Both the position numbers and the translations under genes were made by a program. A model generated the notes under the pieces. It had not been told where the DNA came from. It did not search any database and worked only from the letters and a program-made list of their open reading frames with translations. This document shows positions 34,633 through 42,908 of a stretch of DNA of 64,000 nucleotides, piece by piece. The stretch lies in NCBI GenBank assembly GCA_965197555.1, contig OZ240213.1:3658001-3722000 (forward strand). Reading direction: 5' to 3'. The stretch comes from G965197555 sp965197555. GTDB lineage: Bacteria > Chloroflexota > Dehalococcoidia > Lucifugimonadales > UBA3495. Position 1 is the stretch's first letter; each line of letters opens with the position of its first letter.

Positions 34633-34742
34633 GCAATCTGGTGCAAGTTAAGGTTTCCTGTTGGTGGTTCTGCTTCGGTGACCTCACACATCGGATGACC
34701 TGGACTGAAGCCAAACCCAAATTATATGGAGGTCATCCAAAG

Positions 34743-35033
34743 ATGGCAGTCTCAGACAAGAGTCTCACCTGTGTGGAGTGTGGAGCAACCTTTACCTTCA
34801 CCGCGGGGGAGCAAGAGTTCTTCGCTTCCAGAGGTTATACCAACGAGCCTAAGCGCTGTCCCGAATGTCGCGGGGCTCGCAGGAACCAGCAGAGGGGGGG
34901 GTTCGGCGGCGGAGCGCGGGAGATGCATCCCGCAGTGTGCGCCCAGTGCGGCGCAGACACCATGGTCCCCTTCAGGCCGAGGGGCGACCGTCCCGTGTAC
35001 TGCAGCGACTGCTTCAGTGCCATGAGGAGTTAG
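34743..35033 (+). CDS. Zinc-ribbon protein with two CxxC/CxxC modules
   Basis: ATG 34743 follows GGAGG by 10 nt and gives 96 residues: MAVSDKSLTCVECGATFTF, TAGEQEFFASRGYTNEPKRC, PECRGARR, then a Gly/Arg-rich linker and CAQCGADTMVPFRPRGDRPV with YCSDCFSAMRS. The first module (C-x2-C, about 24 residues, C-x2-C) matches the probable zinc-binding domain widespread in Chloroflexi and candidate phyla; the second matches the CxxC-x17-CxxC family. Likely a small nucleic-acid- or protein-binding zinc protein. The Gly-rich linker recalls RNA-binding proteins. It is flanked by its own promoter and terminator. Confidence 0.85.
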   Translation: MAVSDKSLTCVECGATFTFTAGEQEFFASRGYTNEPKRCPECRGARRNQQRGGFGGGAREMHPAVCAQCGADTMVPFRPRGDRPVYCSDCFSAMRS

Positions 35034-35050
35034 CAACTGAAAGCAAAGAA

Positions 35051-35078
35051 AAGCCGCCGAAATGGCGGCTTTTCTTTT
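35051..35078 (+). terminator. Rho-independent terminator of the zinc-ribbon gene
   Basis: AAAGCCGCC (35051-35059), loop GAAAT and GGCGGCTTT (35065-35073) followed by TCTTTT. A textbook intrinsic terminator 18 bp after the stop codon. Confidence 0.92.
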
Positions 35079-35257
35079 GTGCGATCAGCATTCCGACCGG
35101 ATGACCCGAGCCTGTCAGCGCGAGTTAGCGCTCTGTATTAATATGCTCTGGTCAAACAAACTCTCCAGCGGCCTCGACAGCGGCTATGTGAAGTTACCGG
35201 GCGTTCTCCACTAGCCGCATTATCTATGCCCTGGTAGCGCGTTTCCACGAAAACATC

Positions 35258-35297
35258 ACCGGCGTCCCTCGCATAGACCTGCGACAAGGACGCCGGT
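35258..35297. terminator. Long two-part hairpin between convergent genes
   Basis: ACCGGCGTCC (35258-35267) pairs perfectly with GGACGCCGGT (35288-35297), and inside the loop TCGCA and TGCGA form a second stem. On the plus strand it is followed by TAATTTTG. It lies 27 bp beyond the stop of the minus-strand monooxygenase gene and could terminate in both directions. Confidence 0.6.
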
Positions 35298-35324
35298 TAA
35301 TTTTGTCTAAACCCTGCCTAGCCT

Positions 35325-36497
35325 CTAACCGTTGCGTTCGGCGTACGATTTGGTGGCTCTGTCGACGGCCCTAGTCCTGCCCGCCATCAGGGTCTCCCGA
35401 CGATCGTAGGCCCAACGGTTGGACGCGGCAGCGCTGGCTGCGGTGCCCTGAAATTGGGGCATGACGTACCTGGCCATTAGCTCATAGCTGTGAAGGATTT
35501 TCTCCCGGGGAGCCCAATCGATGGCCTGGACAAGGAAGCCACCGAATCCTCCACTTGCGTCATCTAGCCGTTTGATGCCCTCCACACAGTCGTCCGGTGT
35601 GCCCACGATCCAAGCTCCCTGGTCGACCATGACATCTATGATCTCCTCCAGGGAGCCATCGGTCACAGCTTTGCGGCCCATGGTCTCTTCAAAATACTCC
35701 CTCTGGTAACGTCCTGCCCCCAGCCGAGCCTCATCAAGGGCCTCCTGTCTGCTCTCGGCCAAGTGCACCGGGATTACCACGCGCCATTCTTCACGCTTCA
35801 CTTGCTGGCCATGCTCCGCCGCCGACTGCTCGGCGATGGCCCAGAGGGATTCCAGGTCGGCTGCAGTGGCTTCTGAGGGGTCCCTGGGTATAGTTATGGT
35901 TAATATCGCCGCCCCGAATTTGCCCGCCAGCGCCACGCCGGCGGGCGATTGCACCGACGCCACAGCTATGGGCATATGGGGCTTCTGGTATGGCCGGATT
36001 TGAAGAATTGCTTCGTTTAGCTCGAACCAATCGCTTTTGTGGGTTATCGGCTCCGGCTCGGTAAAAAGCCGCAGAACCACTCCAAGGGCCTCATCCATTC
36101 TTTCGCGTTGAGTGGTGGGGTCGATACCCATCATGTAAGCATCGCCGGGCAAAGCACCCGGTCCCACCCCAAGCATCACTCGCCCGTGAGTCATGTGGTC
36201 GAGCTGGACCATCCGGTTGGCGACCATGAACGGATGGTGGTACGGCAGGCTGATGACCCCTGTGCCAAGCTTTATGTTGCGTGTCCTGTCGGCAGCCACC
36301 GCGATGAAAACTTCCGGAGAGGAGATGGTTTCCCATCCAGCGCTGTGGTGCTCGCCAATCCAGGCTTCATCAAAGCCCAGGTAGTCCAGCCACTGGACCA
36401 ACTCCAAGTCACGGTCCATAGCAAGAGTAGGATTCTCACCAACCCGGTGGAAAGGCCCTAGGAAGATTCCGAACTTCATCCGCTCAGGGAGACTCAT
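35325..36497 (-). CDS. Luciferase-like (LLM class) flavin-dependent monooxygenase
   Basis: The 390-residue protein has the bacterial luciferase TIM barrel: MKFGIFLGPFH at the first strand, ELVQWLDYLGFDEAWIGEHH near residue 32, RNIKLGTGVISLPYHHPFMV near residue 73, LDHMTHGRVMLGVGPGALPG, and the C-terminal WIVGTPDDCVEGIKRL substrate-binding segment. Such enzymes use FMNH2 (or F420H2) for oxygenation of small organics, often C-S, C-C or aldehyde bonds; the substrate is unknown. ATG 36497 has GGAG upstream. Promoter at 36589-36617. It is one of four LLM genes within 12 kb. Confidence 0.92.
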   Translation of the reverse strand: MSLPERMKFGIFLGPFHRVGENPTLAMDRDLELVQWLDYLGFDEAWIGEHHSAGWETISSPEVFIAVAADRTRNIKLGTGVISLPYHHPFMVANRMVQLDHMTHGRVMLGVGPGALPGDAYMMGIDPTTQRERMDEALGVVLRLFTEPEPITHKSDWFELNEAILQIRPYQKPHMPIAVASVQSPAGVALAGKFGAAILTITIPRDPSEATAADLESLWAIAEQSAAEHGQQVKREEWRVVIPVHLAESRQEALDEARLGAGRYQREYFEETMGRKAVTDGSLEEIIDVMVDQGAWIVGTPDDCVEGIKRLDDASGGFGGFLVQAIDWAPREKILHSYELMARYVMPQFQGTAASAAASNRWAYDRRETLMAGRTRAVDRATKSYAERNG

Positions 36498-36588
36498 GTC
36501 ACTCCACTCTCCTATGGGTGGTCTATTGCAGCGAATATATCAACGACAGCTTTTGATGGTGCTGGCAAAAGAATCTGGACTACCCACT

Positions 36589-36617
36589 ATTATAATCGGG
36601 CCCTAGGTGGCTAACAA
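36589..36617 (-). promoter_or_regulatory. Promoter of the LLM gene at 35325
   Basis: On the minus strand TTGTTA (36617-36612) and TATAAT (36594-36589) are 17 bp apart. The predicted leader is about 85 nt. Confidence 0.6.
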
Positions 36618-36722
36618 TTTCAGCAGTGCTGTCCTCCGGCTCGGCGTTCCCGCGGCGAGGAAGGATCATGCAATCCTGGCAGCAGGTATCGAGAATGATG
36701 AAATCGCAAGGGATGGTAAAGT

Positions 36723-37586
36723 CTACGCGGGCGTGGCGGCCCTGGCGAAGTCCATGATAGCTTGAGCAAGCCCCTGGGGATTCTCCAACTCCAGGGTGTA
36801 GTCGCCCTCCACCTCAATCACGCGACTATCATTCCAGAAAGACGCTACTTCTTCGGCCTCGTGACGGCTCAGGTGGCTGCTATTGGTGCCTCGAAGTATG
36901 GCCACCGGACATGTGACCCTGCGGGCGTAGGGCTTCAGGTCATCTGCAATATGGGTCAGACCCTGGGCCACTCGCACTTTGTCGAACTTGAAGCTCAGCC
37001 GGCCATCGCCGGTCCGGCTCATGTTGTGGGCTATGCGATGCCTGCGCATGTCATCGGTATCAGTTGGCCGGTAGTCCCGCAGGAAAGCCAAAGCTTCTTC
37101 CTCACTGGAAAACTCCGTTTCCGAAACCCGCATTCGCTGCACACCTTCCAGGACGGTGTTTACGCGGTCCCGCTCTTGGAAGAAGTTCTCGTAGTGGGGG
37201 CCTCCAACTAAAGCAATCGCTGTTACTTGCTGGGGGTAGGTAGCAGCAAAGACCTGGGCAACCCTCCCTCCGAGGGAGTGCCCCGCTATGATCGGTCGCT
37301 CCACGCCTGCTTCCTCAATAAACAGGCGCAGGTCTTCAGCGTATTCCTCCGCGGTATAGGCCCCATCTGGCTTGTCTGTATCTCCATGCCCTCGCTGGTC
37401 CAGAGCAAAGATCTGAAACTGGCCGCTTAGACACTCCGCTGTCATCTCCCACATGCGGCCGTATCCAGAGGAAGGATGAAGAAACACCAGGTTGGGTCCA
37501 GTGCCCGGCCACTGGTAATACTGCATCCGCAATCCGTTGCTTAATAGGATGGTGTTGCGTTGGGGTTCGTTGTGAGTCGAGGCCAC
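36723..37586 (-). CDS. Alpha/beta hydrolase fold protein with atypical triad
   Basis: GTG 37586 has AAGGAGGAGGTGACAA immediately upstream and gives 287 residues. The fold is clear: GPNLVFLHPSSGYGRMWEMT, FALDQRGHGDTDKPDGAY near residue 59, and the nucleophile elbow AGHSLGGRVAQVF near residue 100. The acid position (usually an RGE/D-xSD loop) reads ILRGTNSSHLS, and the histidine position (usually GHxxHLEXP) reads EVEGDYTLELENPQG with no histidine. Canonical hydrolysis is therefore doubtful unless other residues substitute. It lies 225 bp downstream of the LLM promoter region, same strand as the LLM and GMC genes. Confidence 0.85.
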   Translation of the reverse strand: MASTHNEPQRNTILLSNGLRMQYYQWPGTGPNLVFLHPSSGYGRMWEMTAECLSGQFQIFALDQRGHGDTDKPDGAYTAEEYAEDLRLFIEEAGVERPIIAGHSLGGRVAQVFAATYPQQVTAIALVGGPHYENFFQERDRVNTVLEGVQRMRVSETEFSSEEEALAFLRDYRPTDTDDMRRHRIAHNMSRTGDGRLSFKFDKVRVAQGLTHIADDLKPYARRVTCPVAILRGTNSSHLSRHEAEEVASFWNDSRVIEVEGDYTLELENPQGLAQAIMDFARAATPA

Positions 37587-37730
37587 TTGTCACCTCCTCC
37601 TTCTTCCAGCAAAGTTATGACCATGATCAGGTTATTGTGTTACCAGTTTACCCGTTGCTACCGCCGTAGCCCCCTCCTTGTGGGAGTCTGTTCCAGGCAA
37701 CGAATCCGTCGTTAGGGTGAAGAGCATAGG

Positions 37731-39275
37731 TTACTTTCCCTCTTTCATCCAGTCGGCAACCCGCTCGCCGATCATGATGGTAGTGGCGTTGGTGTTGGCC
37801 CTGATCACGTCCGGCATCACCGAAGCGTCCACCACCCTGATGCCTTCCAATCCATGGACCCGGCAGTACTGGTCTACCACAGCCATCGAGTCGGACCCTG
37901 GGCCCATCTTACAAGTCCCTGAGATGTGGTGTGAGGTGCCCACGTTACGCAACAGCCATTCGTTCAAGGCACCGTCGGAAGCCAGGTCCTCGTCGGTGGG
38001 GGTTACTCGTTCAATAATCATCTCTTTAAACGAGGGATGCTCCGATAGCTGGACCGCCAGATGTATGGCTCTACGCATACGTTCCAGATCCCTTGCTTCG
38101 GTCATATAGTTATAGTTCAGGTGCGGTTGAACGTTGGGGTCCCGCGAGCTCAGCTTCAACTCACCGGCTCCATCGGCCAACTGCAAGCTAGCGCTGATTC
38201 CCAGATAATTGTCGTCGTCGTCGATTGTCACTTGAGCAGGCCGGTGCTCGCTGGTCATCAGCATCGGACTGATCTGCATGTCGTTTCGGGTATTTGAGCC
38301 TTCGACAGTGTAGCGGAGTCCAACCTGAATCACCGGCGCTTGCAGCTCGGGCTTTTCACCTCCAGCACGGAACAGCACACACGCTGATGGATGGTCCCTC
38401 AAATTTTGTCCCACCCCGGGAAGGTCGTGCACCACGTCTATGCCCAAGTTTCTCAGGTCGTCGGCCGGTCCAACGCCGGAGAGCAGGAGCACTTGAGGCG
38501 AACCTATGGCGCCGCTACTGAGCACGATTTCGTGCCCTTCAACAGTAAAAATTTCCCCGCCGCTCTCCACCTCAACGCCGATAGCCCTTTTGCCTTCGAA
38601 CACTACGCGCCTAGCCAGGGCGTTGGCTTTGACCGTGAGGTTAAGCCGATGGCGCGCCGGGTCCAGATAAGCCAAGGCGGTGCTGATGCGAACACCATCG
38701 ATGGTGTTGCGCGCTCTGGGGGACACCCCTGAGGACTCTGGGTGGTTCTGGTCCGGGTCTTCGGGGAAACCTGCATCCAGACACGCCCGCTCAAAGGCGC
38801 TGGCGTAGCTCAACCACTCCTCTCTCTTATAACGGCGCACAGGAATGGGGCCTTGGGAACCGTGGAAGTCCCCCCGAAAGTCCATGTCAGTTTCCATCTT
38901 GCAAAAGTAAGGTAGGACCTTAGTGAACCCCCACTCATCGTTACCCACCTCTGCCCATGCGTCGTAGTCCTCGGGGATACCGCGAAACAGCACCTGTCCG
39001 TTGATCGCGCTGGACCCGCCGGTCACCTTGCCCCGGGGTATGGTGAGATTGGTCTGCTGCGGAGTTACCGTGGCGGTGTAGTTCCAGCTATGAGGGCCAT
39101 AGGCCGATAGCCATACATTGTTGCCCAACTTGACATCGTCGGGCAGCCAATCGAATTCAGGATAGTCCGGCCCCGCCTCCAACAGCAGCACCGAACGTTC
39201 CGGGTCTTCCGATAACCTAGAAGCCAGGGTGCCGCCGGCAGAGCCGGACCCAACCACAATCACGTCATATTTCAT
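37731..39275 (-). CDS. GMC family FAD-dependent oxidoreductase (choline dehydrogenase-like)
   Basis: The 514-residue protein starts MKYDVIVVGSGSAGGTLASR, the FAD Rossmann motif, with AAGG-type ribosome site upstream. TIPRGKVTGGSSAINGQVLF near residue 75 is GMC signature 1, IVLSSGAIGSPQVLLLSGVG near residue 250 is signature 2. The C-terminus has the conserved SHHISGTCKMG (catalytic His) and RVVDASVMPDVIRANTNATT (Asn partner). GMC enzymes oxidise alcohols, often long-chain or polyethylene-glycol-like ones. It fits with the neighbouring SDR and monooxygenases. Confidence 0.93.
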   Translation of the reverse strand: MKYDVIVVGSGSAGGTLASRLSEDPERSVLLLEAGPDYPEFDWLPDDVKLGNNVWLSAYGPHSWNYTATVTPQQTNLTIPRGKVTGGSSAINGQVLFRGIPEDYDAWAEVGNDEWGFTKVLPYFCKMETDMDFRGDFHGSQGPIPVRRYKREEWLSYASAFERACLDAGFPEDPDQNHPESSGVSPRARNTIDGVRISTALAYLDPARHRLNLTVKANALARRVVFEGKRAIGVEVESGGEIFTVEGHEIVLSSGAIGSPQVLLLSGVGPADDLRNLGIDVVHDLPGVGQNLRDHPSACVLFRAGGEKPELQAPVIQVGLRYTVEGSNTRNDMQISPMLMTSEHRPAQVTIDDDDNYLGISASLQLADGAGELKLSSRDPNVQPHLNYNYMTEARDLERMRRAIHLAVQLSEHPSFKEMIIERVTPTDEDLASDGALNEWLLRNVGTSHHISGTCKMGPGSDSMAVVDQYCRVHGLEGIRVVDASVMPDVIRANTNATTIMIGERVADWMKEGK

Positions 39276-39609
39276 CACAAGTTCTCCTTGAGGTTAACCT
39301 GGAATCCCCTCCCAACCTCAGGCCCATTTACGTGGTACGCAACACCAGAATAAAGCTAGTGAATGATACTAGTGGGTTCCGTCCTTAACAAGCTTGCTCC
39401 CTCCGGACCTAGATGCTTACGAGTACTCGAGGAAGACCGGGGTTGTTGATGCCTGACGGAACCTTGCCAAGGCTGACGAGGGTCAATACACTTCGTAGTC
39501 GCGAACCTAACCGGTCGCTTCGAGCCACGCAGCGAGGCAATACTTCGCTCGCCTTAAGGAAAGAGTCAATGACAATTGCGCAAGCTACGAAGAATGCAGG
39601 AGAGACAAT
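39276..39609. other. Divergent intergenic region between GMC and SDR genes
   Basis: The 334-bp gap separates minus-strand GMC from plus-strand SDR. Apart from the ribosome sites at either end (AAGGAG for GMC, GCAGGAGA for SDR) no gene, RNA or convincing promoter pair was found. Confidence 0.4.
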
Positions 39610-40407
39610 ATGGACCTGGAGCTAACAGGGAAGACAGCAATAGTCACTGGTGGAAGCCGGGGCATCGGGAAAGCAATCGCCCGGGAGTTGGCCCTAGAAG
39701 GGGTGGACCTGGCCATCGTCTCCCGGGGCCGTGAGGCGTTGGAAGCGACTGCCCAAGAGCTGGCCGCCGAGACAGGCAGGCTTGTTACGCCAATACCCGC
39801 TGACACCGGCAATGAAGAGTCGGTGCAAGCCATGGTGGAGCAGGCCGTCAACTCCCTGGGCCGTTTGGACATCTTAGTCAACTGCGCGGCTAGAGTCGGA
39901 GGAGGGCCGGCTCCCAACCTCTCCGAAATCACCGAAGACTATTTCTGGGAAGACATGAACGTAAAAGTGATGGGTTACCTGCGGTGCGCCAGGGAGGTGG
40001 CCCCACACATGCAGCGCCAAGGATGGGGCAGGATCATCAATATCAGCGGAATGGCCGCCCGACAATCGGGCTCAGCGGTCGGTAGCATGCGGAACGTTGC
40101 GGTGGCAGCAATGACCAAAAACTTGGCCGATGAGCTGGGTCCCCAGGGCATAAACGTAACGGTGGTCCATCCCGGCTTGACCCGCACGGAAAGAATTCCT
40201 GATATGGTAGCGGACCAAGCGGCTCGGCAGGGAATTACGTCTGAGGATGTGGAGAGGCAAATGGCCAATGGTGTTTCCGTGGGCAGGATGATCGACGCCC
40301 AAGAAATCGCCTATGTCGTCGCCTTCTTGGCCTCTCCCAAGTCGGTGGCAATTAACGGGGACACCATCGCTGCCGGGGGCGGGGTAGGCAGGGCTATCCA
40401 CTATTGA
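39610..40407 (+). CDS. SDR family protein lacking the canonical Tyr-x3-Lys
   Basis: The 265-residue protein has the SDR cofactor motif TGGSRGIGKAIARELA near residue 13, the LVNCAARVGGG equivalent of NNAG near residue 88, and the catalytic serine segment RIINISGMAARQSG near residue 139. Where YxxxK is expected it reads SAVGSMRNVAVAAMTKNLAD, with no tyrosine and Arg-Asn instead of Lys, so the usual proton relay is missing. ATG 39610 follows GCAGGAGAGACAAT. The C-terminal GDTIAAGGGVGRAI is typical of the family. Role unknown; could be an alternative-chemistry dehydrogenase. Confidence 0.88.
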   Translation: MDLELTGKTAIVTGGSRGIGKAIARELALEGVDLAIVSRGREALEATAQELAAETGRLVTPIPADTGNEESVQAMVEQAVNSLGRLDILVNCAARVGGGPAPNLSEITEDYFWEDMNVKVMGYLRCAREVAPHMQRQGWGRIINISGMAARQSGSAVGSMRNVAVAAMTKNLADELGPQGINVTVVHPGLTRTERIPDMVADQAARQGITSEDVERQMANGVSVGRMIDAQEIAYVVAFLASPKSVAINGDTIAAGGGVGRAIHY

Positions 40408-40456
40408 AAACCGGTGGATGACAACCTTGGGTGCGAGCCAGGAGCCCAAAGAGTGG

Positions 40457-41500
40457 CTAAGCTAGGTCTGGGAGCACCTTCTCGGTCAAGAGCCGAAGGC
40501 ATTTCATTTGCAGGTCTTGGGGGACCAAGCGACCGAAGTTCACCTCGTACATGATCTGATCGAGTCCCAAGTCATCCCTTAGCTGGCCCAAACGCTCGAG
40601 GACCACGTCGGGGGTGCCAAAAACCACCTTGTCCCGTAGCCAGTCGTCGTAGCTCATCCCTGATATGAGTTCACTCTGGGCCCGCCAGTCTCCGGTGATG
40701 CCAGCACGAGCGGCGCTGCCGGCCACCCGGTCCGCCAGACCTCGTATGGAGTTCATGGCGCTTTCCTGGGGTTCCGAGTAAGCTTGCTCCGCCGTCTCGG
40801 CAACGTAGACCGGGATGCGCAACCCGACCTTCGGCTCCCCCTCGTGGGCCATGTCCTGCCATGCCTGCCGGTACTGCTGAATGTAAGGCTTAAGCTCGGA
40901 GAGGGAGAAGACCCGGGAAGGGTTGATGATTATCGGGTACCCCATTCGGCCGACGATCTGGAAAGTCTCCTCAGACGTAACCCCGACGCTGACAGGAGGG
41001 TGAGGCTCTTGCAACGGTTTGGGTCTTACCTTGAGGTCCTGGCAGGTGTAATACTCCCCTTCGAAAGAGAAAGTATCCAATGTCCAAGCCTTGAGCATAA
41101 TTTCCAGGTACTCTTCAAACCGTCCCCGGCTCTCGGCAAAGGGGGAATTGTAGCCGTCGTGGGTATCCGGGAAGGTGCCCCGGCCAATGCCGAAATCCAG
41201 TCGGCCCCCACTGATATGGTCCAGGGTAGCAATCTCTTCAGCCAATCGGATGGGGTGGCCCAGGGGCAGAAGCACCACAGCTAGGCCGATTCGCATTCGG
41301 TGGGTCCGGGCTGCGATGGCCGAAGCAATGGTAATGGGCGCGGACAAGACACTGGCCGGGTGGAAATGATACTCCGCCAGCCACACCGACTCCACTCCCA
41401 TGGCCTCCGCTTCTTCCACCATGGTGAAGGACCGGCCGAAAGCATCCTTTTCCTTGGTGTCGTCGTTACAAGGGAACTCCAGGAACAGGCCTAGCTCCAT
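40457..41500 (-). CDS. Luciferase-like (LLM class) flavin-dependent monooxygenase
   Basis: ATG 41500 has GGAGGAGCCGACA upstream and gives 347 residues starting MELGLFLEFPC. TMVEEAEAMGVESVWLAEYH near residue 25, RMRIGLAVVLLPLGHPIRLA near residue 68 and LDHISGGRLDFGIGRGTFPD near residue 95 match LLM monooxygenases. The C-terminal VVFGTPDVVLERLGQLRDDL is the family's helix. FMN or F420 use cannot be decided from sequence alone. It is convergent with the SDR gene and precedes the GTPase gene. Confidence 0.92.
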   Translation of the reverse strand: MELGLFLEFPCNDDTKEKDAFGRSFTMVEEAEAMGVESVWLAEYHFHPASVLSAPITIASAIAARTHRMRIGLAVVLLPLGHPIRLAEEIATLDHISGGRLDFGIGRGTFPDTHDGYNSPFAESRGRFEEYLEIMLKAWTLDTFSFEGEYYTCQDLKVRPKPLQEPHPPVSVGVTSEETFQIVGRMGYPIIINPSRVFSLSELKPYIQQYRQAWQDMAHEGEPKVGLRIPVYVAETAEQAYSEPQESAMNSIRGLADRVAGSAARAGITGDWRAQSELISGMSYDDWLRDKVVFGTPDVVLERLGQLRDDLGLDQIMYEVNFGRLVPQDLQMKCLRLLTEKVLPDLA

Positions 41501-41649
41501 TGTCGGCTCCTCCATGATTGGCTCGCTGCCACGGTGACCACAGCCTTCATACCCACCCCCTCCAATAGTCTCTTATATCACACCCGCGGCACTCATACCG
41601 ACTTCTCTCAAATGGGGAAGGCAAATGGCTATGAGCCAGAACGCCAGAG

Positions 41650-42633
41650 TCAGTGGAGTTCTATAACGTCGCCGTCGGCCAGTACGTAGTCCCGGCCGAT
41701 CCTTTGTCCGTCGAACTTGCCGGACCCCCAGAGGAGCGCGTATTTTAGCTTGCGGGCCCAGTCTTTGTGCAGCGACAGAGCGGCGCCCTCCAGCATGCTG
41801 CCCCGGCCCAATACCAGGGGCTCCTCGTAATCCGGGTCTGTACCAGGGGCTTTGAGATACACCCGCACTCTTTTCAAGGCCATGAAGACCGCCTCGGCCA
41901 ACTCCTCCAGCCCCAAGCCAGTCTCGGCCGAAACACGAGCCATTGGGTAAACCTGGCCGTACAACTCTTCCAGGAACTCCCACGCCAGGTCCGCTCCCTC
42001 CATATCCGCTTTATTGCCCACCAACATAGCCCTTTTTTGCACCCGGTGGTCCTCCGGATCAGGCTCCTCCCCCAAGCCCAGAAGACAATATCCCCATTTG
42101 TCCAACTCCTTGAGAACCTCGTCCACTTCGGTCAGGGGGTCCATCGATAAATCCACGACGACCAGCAGTAGATCGGCATTTCTCAGCAAGCTAAACAACC
42201 TGGTCTGCACATCCCGGTCGTTGACCGCAGGTGTGTCTACCAACTGGACCAGGATATTTTCGTAAGGTAGCATACCCGGCAGGGGAAGCTGGGTGGTAAA
42301 GGGGTAAGCAGCCACCTTGGCCGATGCACCGGTCAGGCTGACCAGCAATTGAGATCTGCCTGCATTGGGCAGCCCAATCAACACCGCCTGGCCCACACCC
42401 TCTTTACGGATGGAATACGGTTGGGGACCTCCACCCGCTCGCCGAGGGCGCTCTAACTCCTCGAGGGCCCGAGCCACCTTCGCGCGAAGATCAGCTCGGA
42501 GGTGATCCGTGCCCTTGTGCTTGGGGGTCGCCGACAACATCTCTTGCAGGGCAGCGACCTTTTCCACCGGACCCTTGGCTCCCCGGTATTTTTGCTCGGC
42601 TAGGTAGTACTGAGGAGGTAGATTTGCTGGCAT
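41650..42633 (-). CDS. Obg/DRG-like GTPase with TGS domain and Arg in the P-loop
   Basis: The 327-residue protein has a helical N-terminus (EQKYRGAKGPVEKVAALQEM) typical of DRG-type GTPases, G1 as AVLIGLPNAGRSQLLVSLTG near residue 85, G3 VQLVDTPAVND, G4 MLVGNKADMEG near residue 203, and a C-terminal TGS domain ending RDYVLADGDVIELH. The usual G1 lysine (GxxxxGKS) is arginine here, which often weakens nucleotide binding. DRG/Obg proteins act in ribosome assembly and stress. It sits inside a catabolic region without a clear partner. Confidence 0.88.
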   Translation of the reverse strand: MPANLPPQYYLAEQKYRGAKGPVEKVAALQEMLSATPKHKGTDHLRADLRAKVARALEELERPRRAGGGPQPYSIRKEGVGQAVLIGLPNAGRSQLLVSLTGASAKVAAYPFTTQLPLPGMLPYENILVQLVDTPAVNDRDVQTRLFSLLRNADLLLVVVDLSMDPLTEVDEVLKELDKWGYCLLGLGEEPDPEDHRVQKRAMLVGNKADMEGADLAWEFLEELYGQVYPMARVSAETGLGLEELAEAVFMALKRVRVYLKAPGTDPDYEEPLVLGRGSMLEGAALSLHKDWARKLKYALLWGSGKFDGQRIGRDYVLADGDVIELH

Positions 42634-42700
42634 CTTTGGCCAGCCACCTCAATCACGGGTTAGGAGACAGCATCTCTCCAAAATGACACAATCCGAATAG

Positions 42701-42796
42701 TTGGTTCGACAAGCTTGTCCTGCACCTGCCGAGGGGCTCACCAAGAAGAAGAAAAGCTCTTGCCGCCCCTTCGGGCTGAGCCTGTCGAAGGACAGT
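42701..42796. repeat. Degenerate dispersed palindromic repeat
   Basis: TTGGTTCGACAAGCTTGTCC and, after a spacer with GAGGGGCTCACC, the second arm CGGGCTGAGCCTGTCGAAGG. Same family as the array at 53471. Confidence 0.6.
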
Positions 42797-42908
42797 TCCT
42801 ACTATGGAGCGAGTTCTGTGATAGTTCTTAGCCCCACTTTCCTAGGCATGTGATTTTCGCCGGAAAATAGCAGCGCCCCATGGTTGAGTCAAACCAGTAC
42901 GTAGTCTT

